A stretch of DNA of 16,633 bases from contig JAKAAA010000012.1 in NCBI GenBank assembly GCA_021797295.1, positions 1 to 16,633 of the forward strand, in the 5' to 3' direction. Below are positions 7,743 through 14,819 of this stretch, piece by piece. The notes under the pieces were generated by a model that worked only from the letters and a program-made list of their open reading frames with translations, made no database searches and was not told where the DNA came from. The first letter of the stretch is position 1. Each line of letters opens with the position of its first letter. Both the position numbers and the translations under genes were made by a program. The stretch comes from Thermoplasmata archaeon (GTDB lineage: Archaea > Thermoplasmatota > Thermoplasmata > Thermoplasmatales > Thermoplasmataceae).

Positions 7743-8318
7743 ATGGAACAATTAAAAGATATAGTATTCCCGGGAGATATAATAGCCAAGGAAGAAGAAT
7801 ATGTTTCCGGTAAGAACACACAGGACATTGATGGGGATGTTATATCTACAGCATTCGGGAAGGTAGCAAGGGATGACAAGTCCCTGATAATATCGGTGAA
7901 TACGACAAAGCAATCCATACCATTGAGAAAATCAGACATAGTTTATGGCAAAGTAATAAAATTACTGAACAAGGAGGCAATAGTGCTTGTTTCAGGATTT
8001 ATACGGGAGGGGAAGCTGATTCCGGCAAATACAGAAACCAGAATAAGATTACCGATCCCAAACAAAACTATGTATTCGCATATACTTACCCTGGGAGATC
8101 TTGTCAGGGCAAGAATTATAAGTACAAGGCCAAGCTATTCAACTATATTCGAAGGAGGATTGGGCGTACTTAAAAGCAGGTGCACTGTATGTAGAAATGA
8201 ACTGACCCTTGAAAATGGGAAATTAGTTTGCAAGAACTGTGGAAGGGTAGAACAGAGGAAAATTGCTCCAGATTATGGCAATATAAATATATTAGGTGAT
8301 AATCATGAAAGAAGCTGA
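7743..8318 (+). CDS. csl4: Exosome RNA-binding subunit Csl4
   Basis: Cap subunit of the archaeal RNA exosome, which binds RNA and helps recruit it and the DnaG subunit to the Rrp41/Rrp42 ring. It has 191 residues with the usual three parts: an N-terminal domain with VFPGDIIAKEEEYVSG (8-23), a central S1 RNA-binding domain (about 66-140, from VYGKVIKL to GDLVRARIIST), and a C-terminal zinc ribbon with CTVC (147-150) and CKNC (163-166) followed by RKIAPDYG. The start is supported by AGAGGTAA five bases upstream and a TATA box further up. First gene of an operon; its end overlaps the next small gene by 14 bases. Confidence 0.94.
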   Translation: MEQLKDIVFPGDIIAKEEEYVSGKNTQDIDGDVISTAFGKVARDDKSLIISVNTTKQSIPLRKSDIVYGKVIKLLNKEAIVLVSGFIREGKLIPANTETRIRLPIPNKTMYSHILTLGDLVRARIISTRPSYSTIFEGGLGVLKSRCTVCRNELTLENGKLVCKNCGRVEQRKIAPDYGNINILGDNHERS

Positions 8319-8463
8319 TAAAATAAAAGATGTTCAGGAGCTGAATAAAGAAGTTAAGGACATGAGAAAGGAAATTGATAGCATGAAGGAGCTTCTGGGC
8401 GGTTTAATCAAGGTCATGATGGAGCATGACGATCAGTTTAACGGAGAAGATGAATATAATTAG
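8305..8463 (+). CDS. 52-residue coiled-coil-like protein between csl4 and lsm
   Basis: I do not recognise this protein. It starts MKEADKIKDVQELNKEVK and ends with an acidic tail (HDDQFNGEDEYN). Most of it is a charged amphipathic helix with leucine, valine, isoleucine and methionine spaced roughly in heptads (about residues 9-40), so an oligomerising coiled coil or a docking helix is likely. Coding is supported by AGGTGAT (8294-8300), an excellent Shine-Dalgarno match five bases before the ATG, by a 14-base overlap with csl4, and by its stop sitting directly beside the lsm ribosome site. A role with the exosome or the Sm-like protein is inference from position. Confidence 0.75.
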   Translation: MKEADKIKDVQELNKEVKDMRKEIDSMKELLGGLIKVMMEHDDQFNGEDEYN

Positions 8464-8467
8464 GTGA
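8460..8467 (+). promoter_or_regulatory. Shine-Dalgarno site that sets the lsm start
   Basis: TTAGGTGA lies five bases before the ATG at 8473. It contains both the stop codon of the preceding gene (TAG) and a GTG at 8464 that is in frame with lsm. The GTG is therefore read here as part of the ribosome site, not as the start. Confidence 0.65.
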
Positions 8468-8472
8468 ATAAA

Positions 8473-8688
8473 ATGGCTACATTACCAATGAAAATGCTTG
8501 AAGAGAATTTGAATAAGAAAGTTACACTATTATTAAAGGATAACAGGTCCCTCGAGGGAACACTCGCCGGATATGACGAATATATGAATATGACACTTGA
8601 CGATGCAGAGGAGAGTGGAGAAGTCCAGAGAAAAATAGGAAAAGTCATAATTCGTGGAAGCAACGTTGTAAGAATTACAACAAAATAA
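8473..8688 (+). CDS. lsm: Sm-like archaeal protein (Lsm/SmAP)
   Basis: Small RNA-binding protein that forms a heptameric ring and binds U-rich RNA. It has 71 residues, the family's usual length. The Sm1 motif spans about 13-45 (NKKVTLLLKDNRSLEGTLAG, then YDEYMNMTLDDAEE), and the Sm2 motif is KVIIRGSNVVRI near the C-terminus, where the RG pair contacts RNA in known structures. Third gene of the csl4 operon, placing two RNA-metabolism proteins under one promoter. The ATG at 8473 is chosen because a good ribosome site precedes it at the right distance. Confidence 0.93.
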   Translation: MATLPMKMLEENLNKKVTLLLKDNRSLEGTLAGYDEYMNMTLDDAEESGEVQRKIGKVIIRGSNVVRITTK

Positions 8689-8795
8689 TTTTAAATAAAA
8701 TATATACATTTTAATTTTTCCCGTTAATCCACTATAATCCCGGATTATTTATGACAGGACAGGTAGAATGCATTTATGAACTAAACCGTGGTAAG

Positions 8796-8806
8796 GATAA
8801 TATAAT
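8796..8806 (+). promoter_or_regulatory. TATA box of arcS
   Basis: GATAATATAAT centred about 25 bases before the ATG at 8825 predicts a leaderless arcS transcript. The 136-base interval after lsm holds nothing else convincing. Confidence 0.5.
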
Positions 8807-8824
8807 ATTCTTTAATAAGGTCAT

Positions 8825-10399
8825 ATGCCTGAAAAGATAAAAGATAAGCAGTATGTAATGGGCTTCTCATGGGCAGGTTATAGAAACGGCAGAAAGTTTC
8901 CACTCCTGATAAATACTTTTTCAGATGATTATATAAACAAGGATGATAGCATAGAAATCCTCGGTGAAGATTTTAAAAAGAAGATATACTACCCATCTTT
9001 TTTGAATGGTGAAAAGGTTATAGAGGGAAAGGATTTTTTAATAATATTCAACGGTCTTGAACTGATTCAACGTCCAGGCAAACTGGTGAATTTTCTGGTA
9101 GAATTGAGAAAAAAATATGGTTATACAAAATTATTCTATCTCCAGGGCATATCTGACCCATACATTATGCCGGTTCTGGCCTATCTCGGAGTTAATATAT
9201 TTGATGATCTCTACATCCGGAGGGAAAGCATGGACGGGATAAAATACACTGTTGCAGGGAAATCAAGGGTTGACTACAATCCCCTGGAGGAAAACATAAA
9301 ATTTGCTGAATCCATGCTTGAATCAATATTCGATTCTATACGTGATAATACATTGAGGGAAATAGCTGAAAAAATATGCATATCGGGCAAGGCTCTTGAA
9401 ATGCTGAGAATCGCCGATACCGGATATTACATTGAATTTGCAGCAGCATTTCCTTCCAGGACACCGTACATACAGGCAAACTCCCTCGAATCCCTGAATC
9501 GACCCGACATTGCTGAATACAGGGAAAAAATCCGGATGTATCAAAAGCCAGACCATAGAAATATTGCACTGCTTCTTCCCTGTTCTGCAAAAAAGCCCTA
9601 TTCAGAATCAAAAACGCACAAAAAAATCCTGGGTGCAATAGGGCAGTACAGAAAATATATACATGAATTGATAGTAACATCCCCGGTAGGCCTTGTCCCC
9701 CGAGAACTTGAAAACGGCTACCCTGCCAGATTTTATGATATTCCAGTCATAGGCACATGGTATGAGGATGAAAAGCTCATGATGAAAAACCTGATAAAAG
9801 ATTATTTATCAAAAAATCATTACACTGATGTAATAGCATATATTCCGGAGGACCTGGATTTCATCAGGGAATCTATACCTTCGGATTCAATTGTGATCGA
9901 GGGCCGGGTAACTGATGATAAAAATTTATCCATTTTAGCAGGGGCACTCAGAGAAAGGATCAACCAGGAAAGTGAATACGGGAAAAAAATGGATGATTAT
10001 AAAGCATTACTCAAATTCCAGTTCGGATCATGGATTTTGACTTACCTTGATGACATTAAGCTTATCAATAGCTTCCATCAGGACATGCTGGTGAAAGGCA
10101 AGAATATATTATTTGTTTACAATGAATCAATCGGCCGTTTTTCTATAACACCCGCATCGGGGAAATTCTTCCTTGAAAATAATAAATTCAATGTCTCCAT
10201 AGACAATTTCACTCCAACTGCTACGGTATATGCAATGGGGATACTCAACGCAACGCCTGATATCCACGCATTTGATGAGGTGATAATGACCTTCAATAAC
10301 GAATTGCGTGGCACCGGGACTGCACTGATACCTTCCAGGGCAATGATTGACATGGATTCCGGTGCGGCAATCAAGGTACGTGCCGGATTGAAAAAGTAA
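8825..10399 (+). CDS. arcS: Archaeosine synthase
   Basis: Enzyme acting after tRNA-guanine transglycosylase at position 15 of archaeal tRNAs; it modifies the preQ0 base on the way to archaeosine, in some archaea together with a radical-SAM partner (RaSEA). It has 524 residues: a degenerate transglycosylase-like N-terminal half (1-235), the core with the diagnostic LLPCSAKKPYSESKTH (250-265) and VTSPVGLVPRELE with YPARFYDIPVIGTW (284-312), and a C-terminal PUA RNA-binding domain (about 425-524, with GILNATPDIHAFDEV). The Cys at 253 lies in the motif regarded as catalytic. The lack of transglycosylase active-site signatures in the N-terminal half separates it from tgtA. Monocistronic; neither tgtA nor the radical-SAM partner is in the window. 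Confidence 0.92.
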   Translation: MPEKIKDKQYVMGFSWAGYRNGRKFPLLINTFSDDYINKDDSIEILGEDFKKKIYYPSFLNGEKVIEGKDFLIIFNGLELIQRPGKLVNFLVELRKKYGYTKLFYLQGISDPYIMPVLAYLGVNIFDDLYIRRESMDGIKYTVAGKSRVDYNPLEENIKFAESMLESIFDSIRDNTLREIAEKICISGKALEMLRIADTGYYIEFAAAFPSRTPYIQANSLESLNRPDIAEYREKIRMYQKPDHRNIALLLPCSAKKPYSESKTHKKILGAIGQYRKYIHELIVTSPVGLVPRELENGYPARFYDIPVIGTWYEDEKLMMKNLIKDYLSKNHYTDVIAYIPEDLDFIRESIPSDSIVIEGRVTDDKNLSILAGALRERINQESEYGKKMDDYKALLKFQFGSWILTYLDDIKLINSFHQDMLVKGKNILFVYNESIGRFSITPASGKFFLENNKFNVSIDNFTPTATVYAMGILNATPDIHAFDEVIMTFNNELRGTGTALIPSRAMIDMDSGAAIKVRAGLKK

Positions 10400-10454
10400 C
10401 CTGATTTATAAATACCATTCTAAATAATTATTAACATTATCCCGATTACCAGCA

Positions 10455-11705
10455 ATGAGCATTCTTATTAAAAATGGAACTATCATCACCGAGAATGACA
10501 GCAGGGAAATACTGCATGCAAACATACTGGTTGACGGTAATAAAATAGTTTACATAGGTAAGGAAGAGCCAGAACATGACAGTGAAATAAACGCAGACGG
10601 AAAATTCATAATTCCCGGATTCATAAATACCCATGCACACATTGGCATGAGTGGCTTCAGGGGCCTTCTGGACGATATTGTACTTTCTGAATTCCTGGAC
10701 AAAACATCAAAACTTGATGCAGATCGAACAGAGGAGGGAATATATAACTCGAGCCTTCTGGGCATTAAAGAAATGCTCAACTCTGGAATAACGTCCCTGG
10801 TTGATCTTTATTATTCGGAAGATGTGATTGAAAGAGCTGTTGAAAAAACCGGGATACGTGGGTTTCTGGCCTGGGCAACACTGGATCAGGAATACACAAC
10901 ACAGAAGGGAGACCCCGTTAAAAATGCAGAGAATTTTATAAGGAAAACCCATCCGGATACGGTCACACCGCTGGCAGGAATACAGGGAATTTATGTATCC
11001 TCTGATGAGAATTATTACCGTGTAAGGGATCTTTCAGAAAAGTATAATGTTATGGTGCATACGCATCTATCTGAGACCAGAAAGGAGGTTTATGACTTCG
11101 TGAAATCCCATAATGAAAGGCCAGTGGAACATCTTGCATCAATTGGTTTCCTTTCAGATAAGTTGCTGGCAGCACACTGCGTGTGGATCACATTGAATGA
11201 AATCAAACTTCTAGCAAGAAGCGGCACTGCCGTATCATGGAATGCAATAAGCAATGCCAAGCTTGCGTCCGGAGGAATAGCACCAATTCCAGAATTATTG
11301 TCTAATAATGTAAATGTCTCACTGGGGACAGATAGTTCTGGAAGCAATAATTCCCTCAACATGTTCGAGGAAATGAAATATTCAGCCATCTCAATAAACA
11401 ATGATCGGTGGTCCGCTGACACTGTAAAATCCCAGCAGATACTGGACATGGCAACACGAAATGCGGGAATCGCCCTGAAGGCACCAATCGGGGTAATAAA
11501 GGAAGGTTATCTTGCAGACCTGGTAATAATAAATCCCAATAAATACAGTACAATTCCGTCCAGCGAGAAAAACATTGTGAACAATTTAGTATTCTCTTCA
11601 AGCTCAGAAAATGTAGAATATGTAATGGTTAACGGGAAAATAGTACTCAATAAAAATAATGGCACCGGGGATGAAATGGATTATTCTCAACTAAACTATT
11701 TATAA
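10455..11705 (+). CDS. mtaD: Amidohydrolase, MTA/SAH/adenosine deaminase-like
   Basis: Metal-dependent amidohydrolase of the MtaD/DadD group, whose members deaminate 5'-methylthioadenosine, S-adenosylhomocysteine or 5'-deoxyadenosine. It has 416 residues. Expected metal ligands and catalytic residues are all present: THAH (His60, His62), HTHLSE (His204, Glu207), HCVW (His241) and GTDSSGSNNSLNMFEEM (Asp293). SNAKLASGGIAPI corresponds to the usual SNMKLASGIAPV but carries one extra glycine. The exact substrate is inferred from family and context: with MtnA in the same window it could feed methylthioinosine into methylthioribose salvage. Generic chlorohydrolase-type names would describe the same fold. 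Start: the ATG at 10455 opens the typical SILIKNGTIIT strand; AT-rich TATA candidates lie at 10404-10412 and 10423-10435. Confidence 0.85.
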   Translation: MSILIKNGTIITENDSREILHANILVDGNKIVYIGKEEPEHDSEINADGKFIIPGFINTHAHIGMSGFRGLLDDIVLSEFLDKTSKLDADRTEEGIYNSSLLGIKEMLNSGITSLVDLYYSEDVIERAVEKTGIRGFLAWATLDQEYTTQKGDPVKNAENFIRKTHPDTVTPLAGIQGIYVSSDENYYRVRDLSEKYNVMVHTHLSETRKEVYDFVKSHNERPVEHLASIGFLSDKLLAAHCVWITLNEIKLLARSGTAVSWNAISNAKLASGGIAPIPELLSNNVNVSLGTDSSGSNNSLNMFEEMKYSAISINNDRWSADTVKSQQILDMATRNAGIALKAPIGVIKEGYLADLVIINPNKYSTIPSSEKNIVNNLVFSSSSENVEYVMVNGKIVLNKNNGTGDEMDYSQLNYL

Positions 11706-11706
11706 A
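11698..11706 (+). promoter_or_regulatory. TATA box overlapping the amidohydrolase stop codon
   Basis: ATTTATAAA includes the TAA stop of the upstream gene (11703-11705) and is centred about 25 bases before the ATG at 11725. The membrane-protein gene can thus have its own leaderless transcript despite the 19-base gap to the gene before it. Confidence 0.5.
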
Positions 11707-11724
11707 CAGAATAAATAGTCCCGC

Positions 11725-12588
11725 ATGTTCGAATCCATGAGAAGCGGCTGGCGGCTTGCCAAGCAGGTAAGAAAGAGTATTTCGGGGAACAAAAAACTCT
11801 ATTTTTATCCAATAATATCAGGAATTGTCAGCGTAATAATATTTACCCTGACATTTTTCATCCTTATTCTTGAAATTCCAGTATCAGGTTATTCTTATTA
11901 TTATTACATAATCGGGCTTTTCATAGCATATGTACTTGTATACTTTTTTGCAACATTAATTATTATGGCAATGATGATCTCTTACAGGTCTCTAAAAACA
12001 GATAATCCCGCATCCATGAGAGAAGCATTTTCATCATCGAAGAAATATGCAGGAAAGGCATTTCAGTGGGCCATACTTTATAGTATAGTTCTGATGATCC
12101 TCCGCGCAATAGAATCCAGAGTGCGTGGCATAGGTGGTTTAATTATAGCGTCAATCGGTTCATTTGCCATAACTGTTGCAACATTTTTCGTTGTACCGGT
12201 CATACTGGACTATAATACCGGACCTATCAGCGCAATTAAAATGAGTGTTAATACCATAAAATCACACTTCGGGAACACATTTGGCGGAGTTATATACATC
12301 GACCTCTACACATTAATCTTCACTGGAGGGGGATTTCTGCTCCTGATAATTTCTGCAATACTCTTCGGCGCCGGCATACCGCTTATCCTTGTTGCAATAC
12401 CTGTAGTAATTGCAGTAATAATGATAATTCTTGGACTCATTCTCAACTTCACTTACACGAATATATTCAAACTTATCTTATTTGATTATGTCAACGGGAA
12501 AGGTTTGCCTGCCGGGATAGATGAGAATCTGATAAATTCATCAATCAGGCGCAAGGGTGGAAATTTCATGGGCAATGGTCCATTATAA
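11725..12588 (+). CDS. DUF6159-type integral membrane protein
   Basis: A 287-residue membrane protein of unknown function. The N-terminus GWRLAKQVRKSISGNKKLYFYPIISGI is the pattern of the DUF6159 family, in which a basic amphipathic stretch precedes the first membrane helix. About six hydrophobic segments are visible, near residues 27-49, 58-86, 112-126, 135-160, 185-211 and 213-245; the tail after residue 260 is polar and basic. An internal SAIKMSVNTIKSHFGNTFGG segment between helices also fits the family. No enzyme or transporter signature is seen. It sits between the amidohydrolase and aIF5A genes and probably has its own promoter. Confidence 0.75.
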   Translation: MFESMRSGWRLAKQVRKSISGNKKLYFYPIISGIVSVIIFTLTFFILILEIPVSGYSYYYYIIGLFIAYVLVYFFATLIIMAMMISYRSLKTDNPASMREAFSSSKKYAGKAFQWAILYSIVLMILRAIESRVRGIGGLIIASIGSFAITVATFFVVPVILDYNTGPISAIKMSVNTIKSHFGNTFGGVIYIDLYTLIFTGGGFLLLIISAILFGAGIPLILVAIPVVIAVIMIILGLILNFTYTNIFKLILFDYVNGKGLPAGIDENLINSSIRRKGGNFMGNGPL

Positions 12589-12620
12589 CCTTTTTTATTT
12601 GTCCTAAATATTGTTTCAGA

Positions 12621-12637
12621 TATAAAAATATATAAAG
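12621..12637 (+). promoter_or_regulatory. TATA region of the aIF5A-agmatinase operon
   Basis: TATAAAAATATATAAAG holds two overlapping TATA candidates, predicting transcription start around 12651-12658. A short leader would result; GAGGAT at 12655-12660 is a partial Shine-Dalgarno match before the ATG at 12666. Confidence 0.6.
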
Positions 12638-12665
12638 GCTTAAAATATTAACCAGAGGATTAGTT

Positions 12666-13055
12666 ATGAGCTGGACAGAAGCCGAAGTTAGAGAATTAAA
12701 GGTAGGAAGATACATGTTAATCGATGATTCACCATGCAAGATAGTTGATATTACAATGTCAAAGCCAGGTAAGCACGGTGAAGCTAAAGGGCGAATTGTC
12801 GCTATTGGCGTATTTGACAGCCAGAAACACAGTGTGGTTTATCCCGTAAAGCATAAGGTAAAGGTACCTATCATTGTGAAGAAGAATGCACAGATACTGT
12901 CAATTGCAAACAATGAGGCACAATTGATGGATTCGGAAAGTTTCGAGACTTTCATACTGCCTATAGAGCCAGAGGATCAGGACAGATTAAAAGCCGGGAT
13001 GGAGGTGCCGTATTGGGAAGCTATGGGAAAAAGGAAGATAATGCTGCAGAATTAA
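12666..13055 (+). CDS. eif5a: Translation factor aIF5A
   Basis: Ribosome-binding factor that stimulates peptide-bond formation at difficult sequences and acts in termination; it works after deoxyhypusine (or hypusine) modification of one lysine. It has 129 residues: an N-terminal SH3-like domain (1-70) with the modification loop [11 protein letters not shown], target lysine 36, and a C-terminal OB fold (about 71-129). The C-terminal end ([19 protein letters not shown]) is typical. First gene of an operon with the agmatinase: the stop TAA and the next ATG share one base (TAATG). The modifying enzyme, deoxyhypusine synthase, is encoded at 3946-4884. Confidence 0.96.
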   Translation: MSWTEAEVRELKVGRYMLIDDSPCKIVDITMSKPGKHGEAKGRIVAIGVFDSQKHSVVYPVKHKVKVPIIVKKNAQILSIANNEAQLMDSESFETFILPIEPEDQDRLKAGMEVPYWEAMGKRKIMLQN

Positions 13056-13918
13056 TGTCGCATTTCTCCAATTTAAAAATTGCTGATGCATTATCTGGTT
13101 ACAGCGATGCAGATTACGTAATATTCGGCGTTCCATTTGACAATACCTCCAGCTTTAGAAGGGGATCCAGATATGCTCCAAATTCTATACGATTCGCGTA
13201 TGACAATTTAGAATCCTATGAGGTGAATTACGGTATAAATCTCCTTGATGCAAAGATATGTGATCTTGGTGACCTTCCTGTATACGAGGATGTTGATTAT
13301 ATTCTCAGTGAGGTTGAAACTGTTACAGGAACCATCCTGCACGATAAGAAAATACCCATAATGCTGGGTGGTGAACATTCCCTTACGGTAGGTGCACTGA
13401 GAAACTTTAAGGATATAACCATGGTAATCATCGATGCCCATTCGGATTTCCGCGATTCATATATGGATAACAAATACAATCATGCATGTGTCACAAGAAG
13501 GGCACTGGAACTCCTGGGTGAGGATAAAATAATATCTGTTGGCACTAGATCCACATCATATGAAGAAATATCATCGAAAGAATATGAAAAGGTGAGATTT
13601 ATCTCTGCCAATGAGGTACGTGCATCCGGCATCGAAAAAGTCATTGAGGAAATTATGGAAAAAACATCAGAAAGGGTTTATTTTTCAATAGATATGGATG
13701 GATTTGATCCTGCATATGCTCCAGGGGTTGGAACACCAGAACCATATGGACTCACCTCGTATGACGTCCGTAGCATACTCACATCCATATCTGATAGGAT
13801 AGTTGGATTTGATATAAATGAAATGACACCCCTCTATGATAACGGGAACACATCAATGCTGGCGGCCAAATTAATACAGGATTTTATTGCCAGCCGTGAA
13901 AAAGCCATCCAAAAATAA
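13055..13918 (+). CDS. speB: Agmatinase-family ureohydrolase
   Basis: Two-metal (Mn) ureohydrolase that splits agmatine to putrescine and urea, the route to polyamines in many archaea. It has 287 residues. All metal ligands are visible: GGEHS (His108), DAHSD (Asp127, His129, Asp131) and SIDMDGFDP (Asp213, Asp215). YNHACVTRR is an agmatinase-like substrate-loop sequence, and VPFDNTSSFRRGSRYAP near the N-terminus is family-typical. Start: the ATG at 13055, sharing a base with the aIF5A stop, opens the usual N-terminus; the frame extends back to 13013, but only inside aIF5A. The coupling suggests a role in aIF5A modification. In Haloferax volcanii an agmatinase-like protein next to aIF5A has been proposed to act in that pathway, so free agmatine may not be the only substrate. 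Confidence 0.92.
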   Translation: MSHFSNLKIADALSGYSDADYVIFGVPFDNTSSFRRGSRYAPNSIRFAYDNLESYEVNYGINLLDAKICDLGDLPVYEDVDYILSEVETVTGTILHDKKIPIMLGGEHSLTVGALRNFKDITMVIIDAHSDFRDSYMDNKYNHACVTRRALELLGEDKIISVGTRSTSYEEISSKEYEKVRFISANEVRASGIEKVIEEIMEKTSERVYFSIDMDGFDPAYAPGVGTPEPYGLTSYDVRSILTSISDRIVGFDINEMTPLYDNGNTSMLAAKLIQDFIASREKAIQK

Positions 13919-14174
13919 AAGTTATCATTGTATAACTGATCTATATTTTATTGTATATTAATTATTTTCCAAGGAAATACAGAAATAGAGATAATAATTA
14001 TTCATTATTCTACGTATAGGTATTGTCTTTTGATAATTTATCGTAATTTTTATTTTCTTCAAAATTACTGGCCTCCTATCTTATAACATTGAGATTTATA
14101 TTTTTCTAATTAATGAGATAGTTTAAAAATGTTTAAATTTAAAAATAAAACGGGAAATCTATACAATTAATACT
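13919..14174. other. AT-rich convergent intergenic region
   Basis: This 256-base gap between the convergent agmatinase and L10e genes holds several T-rich tracts on both strands. On the plus strand, runs around 14042-14059 could end the agmatinase transcript, and a small inverted repeat (AGTTAT/ATAACT, 13920-13937) follows its stop. On the minus strand, the T-rich tract at 14119-14151 could end the L10e transcript. I see no RNA gene and no open frame worth naming. Confidence 0.5.
14119..14151 (-). terminator. T-rich terminator region after L10e
   Basis: Read on the minus strand, about 25 bases past the L10e stop, the sequence becomes several runs of four to five Ts within AT-only DNA, as expected for archaeal oligo-T termination. 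Confidence 0.4.
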
Positions 14175-14705
14175 CTAAAGTCCCATTTTAGAAGTTATTT
14201 CCTTCCCCTTTGTTATTACAACTTTGCAGGGTGTGGGTAATTTAATTGATGCTTTTTTCAAAGCTTCCTTAAGTGCCTTGGCGTTTGCACGGTCGACTTT
14301 GCCCACCATTATGATTTCTCCGGGGTGGACTCTTGCCGCCGTTCCCACAGGTCTTCCGAAGGCCATCCTCATACCGCTTGATATCCTATCTGCACCTGCA
14401 CCTGTTGCCATTTTATGCTCACGTATAACCTGGTGGGGATAAGGCCTGATATGGAGGAAGTAATTTCCGGCACCGATATTCTCCAGAAGTTTCCTGTTTA
14501 TAGAAATTCTGGAAGCCTCAAGTGCAGTATGCCTTATCTGGCACGCCTCCTCTGCTATTAACTGCATTTCTATCTCGAAATCTCTCTTCTGGTTACCCTG
14601 TACAAAGGTTGTTATCTTGGGATATGGCACACCGCCCATAAACTCCTTTCTGGTATAAGCAGGACCTGAAATCTTTGAATACATTCGTGCTGGTTTAGTT
14701 ACCAT
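14175..14705 (-). CDS. rpl10e: Large-subunit ribosomal protein L10e (uL16)
   Basis: Component of the 50S subunit near the A site and P site tRNA path; the archaeal/eukaryotic counterpart of bacterial L16. It has 176 residues, the usual length. Seen: VTKPARMYSKISGPAYTRKEFMGGVPYPKI at the start, EEACQIRHTALEASRISINR, the RPYPHQVIREHKMATGAGADRISSGMR core, and FGRPVGTAARVHPGE. Monocistronic here, not in a ribosomal operon. A minus-strand TATA element at 14731-14740 puts transcription start about five bases before the ATG. Confidence 0.96.
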   Translation of the reverse strand: MVTKPARMYSKISGPAYTRKEFMGGVPYPKITTFVQGNQKRDFEIEMQLIAEEACQIRHTALEASRISINRKLLENIGAGNYFLHIRPYPHQVIREHKMATGAGADRISSGMRMAFGRPVGTAARVHPGEIIMVGKVDRANAKALKEALKKASIKLPTPCKVVITKGKEITSKMGL

Positions 14706-14730
14706 AATAATCTATTCATAAATTCATGCG

Positions 14731-14740
14731 CATATAAAAA
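14731..14740 (-). promoter_or_regulatory. TATA box of L10e
   Basis: Minus-strand TTTTTATATG centred about 31 bases before the ATG at 14705, predicting a leader of around five bases. Confidence 0.5.
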
Positions 14741-14783
14741 CATTTATAATTTTGTGATAATTAATTCTTTTAACAAGAGAAGA

Positions 14784-14819
14784 GGGAAGCCCCATGCCTT
14801 AGCGTGGAGAGGATGTCAC
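14784..14819 (+). mobile_element. IS200/IS605-type right-end relic
   Basis: The plus strand reads GGGAAGCCCCATGCC, then TTAGCGTGGAGAGGATGTCAC. This is the recurring right-end sequence of IS605-group (TnpB) elements: an AAGCCCC hairpin arm, a short loop, the return arm, and a terminal AGGATGTCAC. The hairpin CCCCATGC/GCGTGGAG (14790-14797 and 14802-14809) has one mismatch and one G-T pair, which suggests decay. No tnpA or tnpB lies upstream, only the L10e promoter, so just the last 35-40 bases of an element remain. Family assignment rests on recognition of the terminal motif. Confidence 0.6.

Noticed and set aside
8751..8840. A 29-codon open frame (MTGQVECIYELNRGKD...) just upstream of and overlapping arcS
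   Set aside because: The arcS TATA box lies inside it and would start transcription after its ATG; there is no ribosome site, and the length is within chance for this AT content.
12632..12646. ATAAAGGCTTAA occurs both before aIF5A and beside the tRNA-His gene (5605-5616)
   Set aside because: Two copies of a 12-base AT-rich word with different placement relative to the transcripts are not enough to suggest a shared regulator.
13013..13054. A 14-residue N-terminal extension of the agmatinase
   Set aside because: It is the 3' end of aIF5A read in another frame; the ATG at 13055 fits the family N-terminus and the TAATG overlap.
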